Counted from the stretch's first letter, positions 1 to 8,759 are shown. The stretch: 64,000 bases of DNA from Anaerostipes sp. 992a (GCF_001940245.1 NZ_MJIG01000004.1:1426001-1490000), one strand, 5' to 3'. Notes: a model not told the origin generated them from the sequence alone. Numbers and translations are program-made.

Positions 1-902
1 AAATCTTCAATGGTAATATAAGATGGTTTGGTTTTCACTATCTCATTTACACATTTATTGATATGATCGGTACGAATATTGTCTATTTTATGATGAAGTT
101 TCTGTACCTTTAAGACCTGTTTTCTAATATTTTGTCTAGTGGCTTCTCCTTTCATTTTATTTTTTATTTTATTGTTGCGTTTCTTTAAGTCTTCGTATTT
201 CCTCGATAGACAACGCTGTTCTCTTTTTAATTGTTTCTCTAATTTTCTTATTTTTGCAGTTTTATTGATATTTTTCTTTGTAATACCATTACTAATAATT
301 GCAAAATCTTTAAGTCCCAAATCAATCCCTAATCCAAAATTATTTAATTGTGGTTCATTCTGATCAGGAATCTCTATTAAAACTGATACATAATATCTCC
401 CAGCCTTGCAGGAGACTATACCACTTTTAATCACATATCCTTGCTTTGTTGTTGGAATGTAACCCTTTTCTTTTAATCTTACCCATCCAAGAGTAGGGAT
501 ATTAATTCGATGTCTTTCACAGAAACAATCTTTTGGATTATTTTTCACAAAATACATTTTCACATCTGACTTATTCTTTTTTTTAAATCTGGGAAATCTA
601 CTTTGCTTTTTAAAAAATCTGGTAAAAGCAGTATACGCATTTTCCATGGATTTTTTAACTGACTTAGAACTCACATCTTTTATCCATAAATATTCTGGAC
701 TATTTAGTAGAAATTCATTATTTAGCCATACACTAAAAGATTTTGCTGTCATAAATTTTTCACCTTTGTTATAAAGTTCTTTATTATGGGCAATATAAAA
801 ATTATAAATAAATCTACAAGTACCGATTGTTTTATTTATCTTTCGTATCTGCTCTTGTGTTGGATTTATTTCCGTTTTGTAACTCTTTTGCAATTTCCTC
901 AT
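1..902 (-). CDS. tnpB: TnpB of an IS607-type element, C-terminus beyond the left edge
   Basis: RuvC-like accessory nuclease of the IS605/IS607 superfamily, the group of RNA-guided nucleases ancestral to Cas12. The reading frame is open from an ATG at 902-900 to the window edge, about 300 residues. It begins MRKLQKSYKTEINPTQEQ and contains the N-terminal TIGTCRFIYNFYIAHNKEL block. The RuvC-I motif GIDLGLKDFA carries the first catalytic Asp, followed by the basic helical linker and the KPSYITIED stretch leading to RuvC-II. The start overlaps the 3' end of the tnpA-like gene, the usual IS607 arrangement. The RuvC-III residues and the right end with any guide RNA lie outside the window, so activity cannot be judged. 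Confidence 0.9.
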   Translation of the reverse strand, partial: MRKLQKSYKTEINPTQEQIRKINKTIGTCRFIYNFYIAHNKELYNKGEKFMTAKSFSVWLNNEFLLNSPEYLWIKDVSSKSVKKSMENAYTAFTRFFKKQSRFPRFKKKNKSDVKMYFVKNNPKDCFCERHRINIPTLGWVRLKEKGYIPTTKQGYVIKSGIVSCKAGRYYVSVLIEIPDQNEPQLNNFGLGIDLGLKDFAIISNGITKKNINKTAKIRKLEKQLKREQRCLSRKYEDLKKRNNKIKNKMKGEATRQNIRKQVLKVQKLHHKIDNIRTDHINKCVNEIVKTKPSYITIED

Positions 903-1314
903 CCCCCTTTATCTGATTTTTATACTTGCGAAATCCATACAATCTACAACTGAACACATGTAAGATTGATATAATATCTTGAACTAATTCTTCATTCGGT
1001 GAAAGAGTTTCATTGTTTACAATAATACCTTTTGCATTACAGAATTGTTTTAAAAATTCTACTTGATTTTGTAGATCATCTTTTTGATTTCTTATAGAAA
1101 CTCTTGCATATATTACTGTGTCCCTTATATCATTCTCTGTTTGGATCCCTTTGAATTGTAAATATTGATCATAAGTATAATATCTTCTGTTAGTTGGAGT
1201 ACGATTTGCTTTGAGAATTCCATCTCTGTCCCAACGTTGAAGAGTTTTTACTGACACTCCAAGTAATTCAGCAAAATCTTTTGGTTTATAATTTGTGATA
1301 TTTGATGTGTTCAT
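832..1314 (-). pseudogene. tnpA: IS607-family serine recombinase TnpA with internal in-frame deletion
   Basis: The N-terminal MerR-like helix-turn-helix (YKPKDFAELLGVSVKTLQRW) recognises transposon ends. It is followed by the start of a resolvase domain with the catalytic serine in IYARVS. IS607 TnpA is normally about 200-210 residues; this frame gives 160. After QFCNAKG it jumps straight to IIVNNETLSPNEELVQD, so roughly 45-50 residues of the catalytic core are missing. Those normally include the DIGSGLN block and the RFGFEWF segment. I set the start at MNTSN because AAAGGAGAA lies just upstream. The product probably cannot catalyse strand exchange. The frame itself is intact. Confidence 0.8.
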
Positions 1315-1434
1315 AAATAATTCTCCTTTCTTTATAAACACATTGCATCACATATAAATATATTTGTCTATATTTTTGATTGCTTAACAATCGCTCCTAT
1401 ATTAATCTTACTGACGGAACATGATCAACCTGAC

Positions 1435-1593
1435 TTACTTAGTTAGGATATCAACAATAATATTCATTACTATAACTAGATAAATACACATTCTATACTC
1501 TCTAGTTTCTGGAACAAACCAAGTTAAAACCAAAAGAATAAGTGCTATAATTGATAAAATGATATTGATGATTTTAATCTTTTCTTTTTTCAT
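1435..1593 (-). CDS. 52-aa small membrane protein (ECF operon)
   Basis: Too short for usual gene calling, but ATG-started with AAGGAA upstream and a clean stop. The translation begins MKKEKIKIINIILSIIALIL. It shows two hydrophobic segments (about residues 7-24 and 37-50) separated by a charged turn (PETREYR), so it is probably a two-pass hairpin membrane protein. It is the last of three tiny membrane genes downstream of the sigma/anti-sigma/surface-protein genes, all on the same strand. I recognise no family. The function is unknown; the position suggests an accessory of the same envelope system. Confidence 0.5.
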   Translation of the reverse strand: MKKEKIKIINIILSIIALILLVLTWFVPETREYRMCIYLVIVMNIIVDILTK

Positions 1594-1620
1594 TTTCTTT
1601 TCCTTTTATTAATTTTTATT

Positions 1621-1788
1621 CTAATCAGCATGTTCTTTAATATAAATACCAATTCCTACCACTGCTAATATGGTTATAAATCCGCTTATAATGCCACCAT
1701 ACTTATCGCAAAGATGAGGAAATTCAAAATACAGTATTATATCAATAAGAATCAACACATCTAATAAAATTTCTGCTAATTTTTTCAT
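1621..1788 (-). CDS. 55-aa small membrane protein (ECF operon)
   Basis: ATG start preceded by AAGGAGAACAGG, an excellent ribosome binding site. The translation starts MKKLAEILLDVLILIDIILY and ends GIGIYIKEHAD. Residues 5-22 and 33-50 are hydrophobic, consistent with two transmembrane helices joined by a short loop containing one cysteine. It lies between two other small membrane genes. No known family is recognised. The good RBS and the conserved layout argue that it is translated. Confidence 0.55.
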   Translation of the reverse strand: MKKLAEILLDVLILIDIILYFEFPHLCDKYGGIISGFITILAVVGIGIYIKEHAD

Positions 1789-1812
1789 CCTGTTCTCCTT
1801 CCATATTGTATT

Positions 1813-2022
1813 TCATAATATATAACAATACAAATATAATAAATGTCTCAAAAACTCGTTTAAAATTGCTTCTACCAGATTTTTTGACCAAGAATAATTA
1901 TCATTATAAACCTTAACTTTTAAAAAGACTGCCATTGTAAGAATTATGATGCCTATCGTCATAATCATCTTTTTGTTTACTTTTACCTTAGCCAATAATC
2001 CTGTATAATAATCATAGATCAT
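1813..2022 (-). CDS. 69-aa single-pass membrane protein, coupled to upstream surface protein
   Basis: One clear transmembrane segment (about residues 18-36, MIMTIGIIILTMAVFLKVKV) follows a short N-terminal tail, with a polar part and an amphipathic C-terminal end after it. The start codon overlaps the stop of the large repeat protein (ATG 2022 against TGA ending at 2019), so translation is probably coupled. No family is recognised. The location indicates a role with the secreted protein, for example in anchoring or export, but this is inference only. Confidence 0.55.
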   Translation of the reverse strand: MIYDYYTGLLAKVKVNKKMIMTIGIIILTMAVFLKVKVYNDNYSWSKNLVEAILNEFLRHLLYLYCYIL

Positions 2023-4298
2023 CCCATATATTTCTTCTCCACATCACTAAAAGGTCCATAATAAATTTTACTTCCTGATTTTTCATATCCACGAACTTTT
2101 ATATAATATGTCCTTTTTTTCTTTAGCTGTTTTCCTGTCATATATAGACAATCACTTGCTCTTCCAAGTCTTTTATATGTTCCATTTCTACTGGTTGAAT
2201 AATAAACTTCAAATCCTCTGCACCAATTATCCGACCAGGAAATTCTAAATTGCGTTTTCCGATTGGTGATACCTAAATCCTTTACCTTTGAAGGAATTGC
2301 CCGTTTCGATATCTTCTTACTATAAGCCGCTTTCGTATTTTTCTCATTCCCGATTGCCTTTATACGATAATAATATACTTTTCCAACTGATGTCTTGCTG
2401 TCCTTATATGTTACCGTTTTATTTCCTTTTGTCTTACCGATTCTTTTATATTTTCCACTGGAAGAAGTACTCCTATAGATTCCATATCCATCCGCTCCCG
2501 CTACTCTGCTCCATGAAAGCTTAATCTGCTTATTCTTATATGATCGTGCGATCAAATTTTTGGGTGCGGTCAATCTTGGATAAGAACTTGACAGTAAATA
2601 TATTGAATTATGTTTAATTTTATATTGTGCATAAAGATCCTCTTCTACTTTGACATTCTCATCCAAAATATCACCACTTCCATTCGAATAATAGGTAAGA
2701 ATTAAATTATTATGAGAAGTCTGATACTTTTCATATAAATATTCATAATTTACTCTCATTTCTACTGTTCCCGGAAGTTCTCCATTATTGGCATACTGCA
2801 TATATAGAATATATTTGTCATCTGCATAACCATATTCTTTACCCGATGTGCGCCTTACCTTAACAGTAAGATCTATATCCTTACATTTATTCTTTTTTAT
2901 ATTTTTTCCGTTAAATATCCACTGAACATCTTCATCTTCAAATACAAGAATCTTATCTTGTCCTGCAATAGCTTCAAATAATTCTTTTGCTGCTGTCTTT
3001 TCATATCTACATTCCAATACTACTGTTTGACCAGATTCCATCTCTTCAATCTTTTTCAACGCTGCAGATACATTACCCACACTTCCATAATAAACCGTAT
3101 CAAAAGAACTGGAAATACTTATTTTTCTAGTGTCAAACTGCTCTTTGTCACTTGTGACTTCTATGGAATTATGCTTTCCATTTCGCCCATCCACTGTCAT
3201 CTTGTATAATTCCCACTCTTCATTTCCAAAAAATGGGCTCACCGGAAAGGATAGCTTATGAGTTCCAGACTTTATCGGATCTTCACTTTTCCATTCAAGA
3301 TATTTCATATCCCCATCTTCATTTTTTAGCCAAAGACAAATCTCATCTACTCCTTGTTCATCGCAGTTTATATCAACAACCGCTTTTAATAAATCCGGTG
3401 CTTGTATCTTTGTCTCCTCATATTGGAAAGACATAATCTCTGGAGTCTGATTGGCGGTATTTACTACAAATTTTGTATCAAATTGTTCCCATTCTGGAGA
3501 ATCTATGTCATATCCAGCTACATTATCGTTATTATCGCTTACTTCGACGTAAATAATTTCATTTTCTCCTAATTTTGCATTTGAGATATCAACTTCCATT
3601 TTTATTTTTCCATTTATCTTTTTATCGTTTTCTGTAAAAGTATAAGAATCTCCCCATGAATTAGAATTTTTTCCAACGTCTATCGTAATATTATGAATTC
3701 CGCATCCCATCTCTTCAATATCTAGCTCTATTTCTAAGGGTTCAGACGCATCTATATCCTCAGACTGACAAATTTTCATTCCACGAAGGATAGGCGGATC
3801 TAAATCTTGATCTGGATTATCATCAAATGCTGTTTTTATTACATTCATTTCTTGTGTACTATTTTTTAATGCCGCATCACTCTCTTCCGTATACGAAACA
3901 ATGTTACTACCACCATCATGAACGTAAATTCTTTTTAATTTGAATATCCCAGAATGTATCTTTTTCGTATTACAGAATTGCATTTTTACTTTGGTTTTTC
4001 CTGTAAACAAGATCCGATTTCCTGTGGTATCATAGTTATACGTTGCATCAAGCTCTTCTCCATAATCATTGCACATTATAATTTCAAATTTTGTTACTCC
4101 AGATTCTTCTTCCTCCAAATCCACTTCCACTTCTAATTGTTCTGTTGCATCTATTTGATCTGGATTACATATCTTTATGTAGTTAATCACCGGTGGTGTC
4201 TTATCATATCCTGCTGATGCCATTACAGAAACCGAAAAGTTAAAGACTAAAATTACTACCAAACATATACTAATCCATCTATTTTTATTTTTCATCAT
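2019..4298 (-). CDS. Secreted repeat protein with C-terminal fibronectin type III domains
   Basis: About 759 residues. The chosen start is the ATG at 4298, preceded by GGAGGAGAG and overlapping the end of the anti-sigma gene; longer starts would run deep into that gene. A signal sequence is evident (basic KNKNR, then ISICLVVILVFNFSVSVMASA). Three related units of about 120-140 residues follow, each opening with a PPVI/PPIL/TPEI motif and an ID.SE.LE.E.D-type strand; they are probably Ig-like folds. The C-terminal 190 residues hold two FN3-like repeats (APKNLIA..LSW; PSKVKDLGI..ISW). There is no LPXTG or S-layer domain. It is likely a cell-envelope or extracellular protein under ECF sigma control. 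Its ligand is unknown. Confidence 0.8.
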   Translation of the reverse strand: MMKNKNRWISICLVVILVFNFSVSVMASAGYDKTPPVINYIKICNPDQIDATEQLEVEVDLEEEESGVTKFEIIMCNDYGEELDATYNYDTTGNRILFTGKTKVKMQFCNTKKIHSGIFKLKRIYVHDGGSNIVSYTEESDAALKNSTQEMNVIKTAFDDNPDQDLDPPILRGMKICQSEDIDASEPLEIELDIEEMGCGIHNITIDVGKNSNSWGDSYTFTENDKKINGKIKMEVDISNAKLGENEIIYVEVSDNNDNVAGYDIDSPEWEQFDTKFVVNTANQTPEIMSFQYEETKIQAPDLLKAVVDINCDEQGVDEICLWLKNEDGDMKYLEWKSEDPIKSGTHKLSFPVSPFFGNEEWELYKMTVDGRNGKHNSIEVTSDKEQFDTRKISISSSFDTVYYGSVGNVSAALKKIEEMESGQTVVLECRYEKTAAKELFEAIAGQDKILVFEDEDVQWIFNGKNIKKNKCKDIDLTVKVRRTSGKEYGYADDKYILYMQYANNGELPGTVEMRVNYEYLYEKYQTSHNNLILTYYSNGSGDILDENVKVEEDLYAQYKIKHNSIYLLSSSYPRLTAPKNLIARSYKNKQIKLSWSRVAGADGYGIYRSTSSSGKYKRIGKTKGNKTVTYKDSKTSVGKVYYYRIKAIGNEKNTKAAYSKKISKRAIPSKVKDLGITNRKTQFRISWSDNWCRGFEVYYSTSRNGTYKRLGRASDCLYMTGKQLKKKRTYYIKVRGYEKSGSKIYYGPFSDVEKKYMG

Positions 4299-5319
4299 AC
4301 TCTCCTCCATTGATAATAATACTTTCTCCATCCATAATTTCTCTCTCATCATCGTATTTTTCTTTTATTCTTATTGGTGAAAATATCATTTTTTCAATAT
4401 CTTTTTTCGGTATTTCATAATAAATACTTCCACTATATGACCCATCACCATTTTTATCAGCAACTGCTCCAAGATCCGCATAGGTCATATCATTTTCATC
4501 TGAAAATTGGAATAAAAAGAAATCCTCATTTTTACTTTTCCACTGATATTTTACTTCCATATACCATATGTTTTCAGTCACTTCTGTGATTCGATAGTCT
4601 GTTCCATCTTTTCCGTGCTTCCATACCGAATCTGTTTTTCTTTTCTTTAAAGAATGGACAGACTCTATTGGAATTTGAATATTTAACGGCTCTTCCCACA
4701 TAGAATCTTGTCGTTCTTCTAAAAAAGTAATTCTGCAATTCACTTTCTGTTTTTCTAACTTCTTCAACTTTTCTTTCTGCTTTGTTTCAAAGGAAACAAC
4801 ATAAAGCTTTCCCTCTGTTGAAACTGGCATATATACACACTGATCAAAAGAAATCTTCCATCCATTTGAAAGCTGCATCTTACAGGAATCCGGATATATA
4901 TTTTCTGATTTTCCCTTCTTCTTAATTTCATATCGAACAGTAATTCCCTGATCTGTAATAACTCCATCCTTTATCCAAATTTTACTTCCACTTTTTGTGA
5001 TTATTTCCTTATTTAGTACTATTTTATCCTGTTGTGTTTCTATTTCATAAATACAAGAAAAGTTATTATAAAAATTTTCAAATATATCCTTCACCGCAGC
5101 TGCAATGGGTGTCCGAAATAAAAATATTCCAATACAAAAAAGCAGCGCTGCTGTAACATAGGCTATCTTAGGTGAATATCTATTCCGGCTGTTTTTTTTA
5201 TGTTTTTTCTTCCCTTCTTCTTGAATCTCCATCAACTGATTCAGCAATTTCTCCTCAAATCCTTCTTCTGCTTTCACATAGGACAACATATCACAATATT
5301 GATCTATGATTCTATCCAC
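4285..5319 (-). CDS. Anti-sigma factor, DUF4179-type membrane protein
   Basis: The N-terminal cytoplasmic part (about 60 residues, expected to bind the sigma factor) is followed by a transmembrane helix (IAYVTAALLFCIGIFLF) and a large extracytoplasmic domain. That is the layout of the DUF4179/DUF5643 anti-sigma family. I place the start at GTG 5319, which overlaps the sigma stop (TAGTG) and has AAGGAGGG at the right distance; the first ATG upstream lies inside the sigma gene. The end overlaps the secreted repeat protein by 14 bp. It probably senses an envelope cue and releases the sigma factor. No protease or other transduction gene is seen nearby. Confidence 0.8.
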   Translation of the reverse strand: MDRIIDQYCDMLSYVKAEEGFEEKLLNQLMEIQEEGKKKHKKNSRNRYSPKIAYVTAALLFCIGIFLFRTPIAAAVKDIFENFYNNFSCIYEIETQQDKIVLNKEIITKSGSKIWIKDGVITDQGITVRYEIKKKGKSENIYPDSCKMQLSNGWKISFDQCVYMPVSTEGKLYVVSFETKQKEKLKKLEKQKVNCRITFLEERQDSMWEEPLNIQIPIESVHSLKKRKTDSVWKHGKDGTDYRITEVTENIWYMEVKYQWKSKNEDFFLFQFSDENDMTYADLGAVADKNGDGSYSGSIYYEIPKKDIEKMIFSPIRIKEKYDDEREIMDGESIIINGGEYDEK

Positions 5320-5801
5320 TACACTCCCTCCTTTTCCAAATAATCTTTTAATTTTTTTCTTCCTCTGGACATCCATGTTGTAATCGTTGATACCTGTCTA
5401 TGAAGAATCTGCGCTATTTCTTTCACTGAATATCCTTCATAATAATACAGATACATCACTGCTTTATATTTATCTGGTAATATTTCTAATGCTTCCAATA
5501 AGCCATACTCATCTTTCTCAAATTCCGGAATATCATAGGTCAGTGGAATTTGTCCCCGTCTTTTTGTTGCTTTTATATAATTAAGAGAAGTATGAATTGT
5601 CACACGAATCAACCATGCTTTTTCATGTATTTCATTCTCAAATTTTGGTTTTTTTGTAATTAACTTTATCATCACTTCTTGTACAATATCTTCAGCATCA
5701 GGAATATTTTTGGTATAAGTAAATGCCAAACGTACCAATGAAGGCGTATATGTTTTAATAATTTGGCTTAATTCTTCTTTTGTGTACACTTTTTTCCTCA
5801 T
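5319..5801 (-). CDS. ECF-type RNA polymerase sigma factor
   Basis: 160 residues with sigma-70 region 2 (LVRLAFTYTKNIPDAEDIVQEVMIKL, carrying the DAEDIVQE core-binding signature) and region 4 (LPDKYKAVMYLYYYEGYSVKEIAQIL plus the helix-turn-helix VSTITTWMSRGRKKL). It is the first gene of a tightly overlapping operon with its cognate anti-sigma factor. It probably directs transcription of this operon and perhaps other envelope genes. The length and domain order match SigV/SigW-like ECF factors of Firmicutes. Confidence 0.92.
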   Translation of the reverse strand: MRKKVYTKEELSQIIKTYTPSLVRLAFTYTKNIPDAEDIVQEVMIKLITKKPKFENEIHEKAWLIRVTIHTSLNYIKATKRRGQIPLTYDIPEFEKDEYGLLEALEILPDKYKAVMYLYYYEGYSVKEIAQILHRQVSTITTWMSRGRKKLKDYLEKEGV

Positions 5802-5851
5802 ATTCTTGTTTTCCTTAATTCATAAATTTCTTTTCTGAATTCATTTCATAT

Positions 5852-5857
5852 ATTATA
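5852..5857 (-). promoter_or_regulatory. Possible -10 box for the ECF operon
   Basis: TATAAT on the minus strand about 50 bp upstream of the sigma start codon, in a very AT-rich stretch. No convincing -35 hexamer is visible; GAGACA at 18-bp spacing is the best candidate. The rest of 5860-6105 is AT-rich and shows no gene. Confidence 0.35.
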
Positions 5858-6108
5858 CAATTGAACTTTTTAAAATGTCTCAGTACTTAAATTTAATTCA
5901 TATCTTTCATCTATAGAAACTACGACCATTTTCAATTTTTATTTTTTCTTTTCCTATGATAGACTGTCAGTATCGAATATTAATTTCATGCATCTTTTTC
6001 TTTTTTTAATGTTTGTTTGTGTGAATACTCTTTTTCTATTGTTTTTTCAATAGTTTTTTAGATAAGAGCATGAATTAATTTCAAGTCTGTCTCAATGGAC
6101 TTGGACGA

Positions 6109-6144
6109 GAAAAAAACACCTATCCGCCAATAGGTGTTTTTTTT
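6109..6144. terminator. Intrinsic terminator, probably bidirectional
   Basis: Perfect stem AAACACCTAT / ATAGGTGTTT with a 6-nt loop, flanked by A and T runs on both sides. No gene ending here is annotated on either strand, so a short transcript from the 5.9-6.1 kb gap may end at it. Confidence 0.8.
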
Positions 6145-6207
6145 CTAAAATTTTCCGGTATGATTTTTTGTTTTTTACATATATTAATTCCAAAGGAGGA
6201 ATCATAT

Positions 6208-6429
6208 ATGAGATTAAAAACTTTTGATTGCATTGCTTTGACCATTACGATCATTGGTGCTGTCAACTGGGGACTGATCGGTTTCTTTAATTTTAACCTG
6301 GTCTCTTTTCTTTTTGGCAGCATGAGCTGGCTTTCTAGAATCATTTATGCTCTTGTAGGACTCTGCGGTCTCTATCTTATTACTTTTTATACTTCCAACG
6401 GAAATACGGATGCTTCAGGCCAATCATAA
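6208..6429 (+). CDS. DUF378 family small membrane protein
   Basis: 73 residues with the start at MRLKTFDCIAL chosen for the AAAGGAGGA site upstream. It shows the DUF378 (YuzA-like) pattern: an LDWIAL-type opening, GAVNWGLIGFFNFNLV, then SRIIYALVGLCGLYLI, giving two transmembrane helices. The family is widespread in Firmicutes and its function is unknown. It is monocistronic, lying between two hairpins. Confidence 0.85.
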   Translation: MRLKTFDCIALTITIIGAVNWGLIGFFNFNLVSFLFGSMSWLSRIIYALVGLCGLYLITFYTSNGNTDASGQS

Positions 6430-6480
6430 ACTGTTCATAAGAACCCATTCAAAGGCGAGAAGCATTTCCATCTAATATAA

Positions 6481-6518
6481 TAGCCCAATCTGGATGACTA
6501 TCCTAATTGGGCTACTAT
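6481..6518. terminator. Hairpin after the DUF378 gene
   Basis: A 9-bp stem TAGCCCAAT / ATTGGGCTA with a 16-nt loop lies 50 bp past the DUF378 stop and before the convergent choice-of-anchor I gene. The T tract is poor, so terminator function is only probable. Confidence 0.5.
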
Positions 6519-6557
6519 TCTATGTTACTATGATTGAGTCAGGAATATCGAAGGATT

Positions 6558-8216
6558 TCACTTACGAACCAAGTCATAAACTGCTACTGTTCCCCCTACT
6601 TCACATGCTGCCAGAAGAAGTGCTTCACCAGAAGGACTTTTACCAGCAGGAACAAATTTCAAACCTTCAGGTGAATCATCTACTGCCACATCAGAAGAAA
6701 AATCACGAGAATTGATATAATTTATATAGGAAACATCTGCAGGATTGGTAATATCATAAGCCATCACACCACCAATACGCTCCAGTGTAACAAAAGCATA
6801 GGTTCTTCCTTTGATCTTACCAGATGTAACCGTTTCTGCTTCAGGTCCTTTTTTACCAGAACGATCATCGATTGTCAGATCATCATTGGAACAGTTGAAA
6901 TATTCTGGTAAATATGCAGCTGTCTTTGCCTCAAAATCATTTCCGCTGTCAAAGCACTCTTTCAACCCATTCTTTGTTACCTTAAACATGGTAAAGGATC
7001 TTCCACCAAAGAGATAATCACATCCTTCATCCAGTCCATCATAATCCTCTGCATCAAAAAATACTACTTTTCCTTTTAACCCTGAATTATCAGCAGTGAT
7101 TGCCCCAGTAGGTGATGTTTTATTTTTTCCAAAATTGCGCTCATCCTCATTCAGGTATTCTCCCCATTCTCTGGAATCACCTTCATTTGCAGTCAACAGA
7201 TAATCTCTTCCCTTGATATTGACCAGAGAAACAGCATCTGGCATTCGAATTCCTCTTAAAGAATCATATGTCTGAGGTTTATATTCTTCATCCTTTTTAT
7301 CAATATCCACTGCAACCTTTGAGTAATCTTCAAATCCAGTAGAAAAAATATTTTTAAATTTATTTGCTGATAAATCCAACACAGCAACTGCATTTGCTTC
7401 CTGTAGTGTCACATATGCAGTCTTATTGTTACATGCAATGTATTCTGGCTCCAAATCCACAGAAGGAGCAGTATCCTTCTTCAAAACAATGTTTTTATTT
7501 ACAAGATCGCTACGTGCTCCTTCACTGTCATAAGCACCAAATCCTGTCGTTACAGCAGAATACCCCTTGGTTTTTATTACAGTAACAGATCCTGCCGGGT
7601 CCACAGTCCCATCACCGTATCCTTCCCGCGGCTCTCCTTCATTTGCAGTCAGAATTTTTTTCCCATCTGGTGTAAAAGTGATCATATCCGGCTGAACACC
7701 TGTTTCAACTATTCGAAGCAATGTAAGGGAGCCATTACTATTGCAAGTAAAAATTGCTGCCCTACCATTATCCGCATATCCTTCTGCCTGGATTGCCACT
7801 GCCAGTGTCTTTCCATCTGGTGATACTGCTACAGAAGTCATATCCCCATATGCAAAATTATCCTCTTCGACCAATTCTCTTACATTGATATCACGACCGC
7901 TCAAGGAAACAAGAGATTTATTAGAAGATATCTTTTTCATGGAAATAGCAGTAAGTACTCCTTTCTGTCCATTGACAGCATATGCATAGCCATTCTTATA
8001 GTTATAATCTACAATTTCCATAACACCGCCGTCTGCATTCGTCATGCCACTATCATATCTTGCAACCTGAGTCATGTTAAGAGAAGTGTTATTATTCTCA
8101 AACCCTGTCGCCTGGGCAGACTGCTTGCTGGCAGCTAATGTCTGTGGGCAAAAACTTGCTGCCATAACAAAAGCCAGCGACAATGCGCCTAACCGTCCAC
8201 ATAATTTTCTTTTCAT
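6558..8216 (-). CDS. Secreted choice-of-anchor I family beta-propeller protein
   Basis: About 552 residues; the start at MKRKLCGRLGAL follows AAGGAGAACATT. A signal peptide (LSLAFVMAASFCPQTLAA) precedes a propeller-like body with repeated strands such as VAVSPDGKTLAVAI, FTPDGKKILTANEGEPREGYGDGTVDPAG and LLTANEGDSREWGEY. The paired TANEG(E/D).RE motifs are typical of choice-of-anchor I proteins, often described as alkaline phosphatase-like. No C-terminal sorting signal is visible here, so it is likely released or held by other means. It is a single gene. Confidence 0.8.
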   Translation of the reverse strand: MKRKLCGRLGALSLAFVMAASFCPQTLAASKQSAQATGFENNNTSLNMTQVARYDSGMTNADGGVMEIVDYNYKNGYAYAVNGQKGVLTAISMKKISSNKSLVSLSGRDINVRELVEEDNFAYGDMTSVAVSPDGKTLAVAIQAEGYADNGRAAIFTCNSNGSLTLLRIVETGVQPDMITFTPDGKKILTANEGEPREGYGDGTVDPAGSVTVIKTKGYSAVTTGFGAYDSEGARSDLVNKNIVLKKDTAPSVDLEPEYIACNNKTAYVTLQEANAVAVLDLSANKFKNIFSTGFEDYSKVAVDIDKKDEEYKPQTYDSLRGIRMPDAVSLVNIKGRDYLLTANEGDSREWGEYLNEDERNFGKNKTSPTGAITADNSGLKGKVVFFDAEDYDGLDEGCDYLFGGRSFTMFKVTKNGLKECFDSGNDFEAKTAAYLPEYFNCSNDDLTIDDRSGKKGPEAETVTSGKIKGRTYAFVTLERIGGVMAYDITNPADVSYINYINSRDFSSDVAVDDSPEGLKFVPAGKSPSGEALLLAACEVGGTVAVYDLVRK

Positions 8217-8432
8217 AATGTTCTCCTTCTTTCTTATAAATTTCAATTACAATTAAATTTCAATTACAATTAAATTTTAATCATAATTATAGAGATGCAT
8301 CATGAAACATACATGGGAATACTGTAAAATTTTTGTAAAATGAAGGCCGACGCAGGGGATTTTTATACAAAAGAACAAAGCAGGTATCATAGACTATGTA
8401 CAAATCAAGGTCAGAATCTACTGCTCAAGCAA

Positions 8433-8469
8433 TAAAAAAAGCGACCTCTAATTTCTTAGAAATCGCTTA
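8433..8469 (-). terminator. Terminator of the tRNA-Lys gene
   Basis: AAGCGA/TCGCTT-based hairpin followed on the minus strand by a T run (TTTTTTTATT), just downstream of the tRNA. Confidence 0.75.
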
Positions 8470-8482
8470 AATAAAAGATTCA

Positions 8483-8555
8483 TACACCATTAGGGATTCG
8501 AACCCTAGACAAATAGATTAAGAGTCTACTGCTCTACCAACTGAGCTAATGGTGC
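8483..8555 (-). tRNA. tRNA-Lys (anticodon CTT)
   Basis: A 73-nt cloverleaf on the minus strand. The acceptor GCACCAT pairs with ATGGTGT (one G-U), the D arm is GCTC/GAGC, and the anticodon stem GTAGA/TCTAT has loop CTCTTAA, giving CTT. The T arm is TAGGG-TTCGAAT-CCCTA and the discriminator is A. The gene does not encode CCA. A terminator follows it. Confidence 0.93.
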
Positions 8556-8625
8556 ATATTTTTTCCAACGTTTTTCAACGCAAGATTTATTATATATGAT
8601 ATTCTCAAAGAATGCAAGTACTTTT

Positions 8626-8736
8626 TTATTTTTTTTTCAAAATTTCCTCCAATTCACATAAGGAACGGACAAAGCACTTCATCCTTGGATTCTCATAGGC
8701 AAGACGAATCCAAAAAAGCCTGCATTTTTTTCGCAT
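8626..8736 (-). CDS. Possible 36-aa basic small protein downstream of trmB
   Basis: An ATG frame starting MRKKCRLFWIRLAYENPRMK and ending ELEEILKKK-stop, with AAAGAGG about 8 nt upstream and only 23 bp after the trmB stop. It is rich in Lys/Arg with three cysteines. It might be a real small protein co-transcribed with trmB. No family is recognised and the frame is short. Confidence 0.35.
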   Translation of the reverse strand: MRKKCRLFWIRLAYENPRMKCFVRSLCELEEILKKK

Positions 8737-8759
8737 GGAAAAACCTCTTTTTCTTTATT

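Noticed and set aside
6481-6518. IS end or attachment site at the TAGCCCAAT palindrome
   Set aside because: No second copy or transposase nearby; a terminator after the DUF378 gene is the simpler reading.
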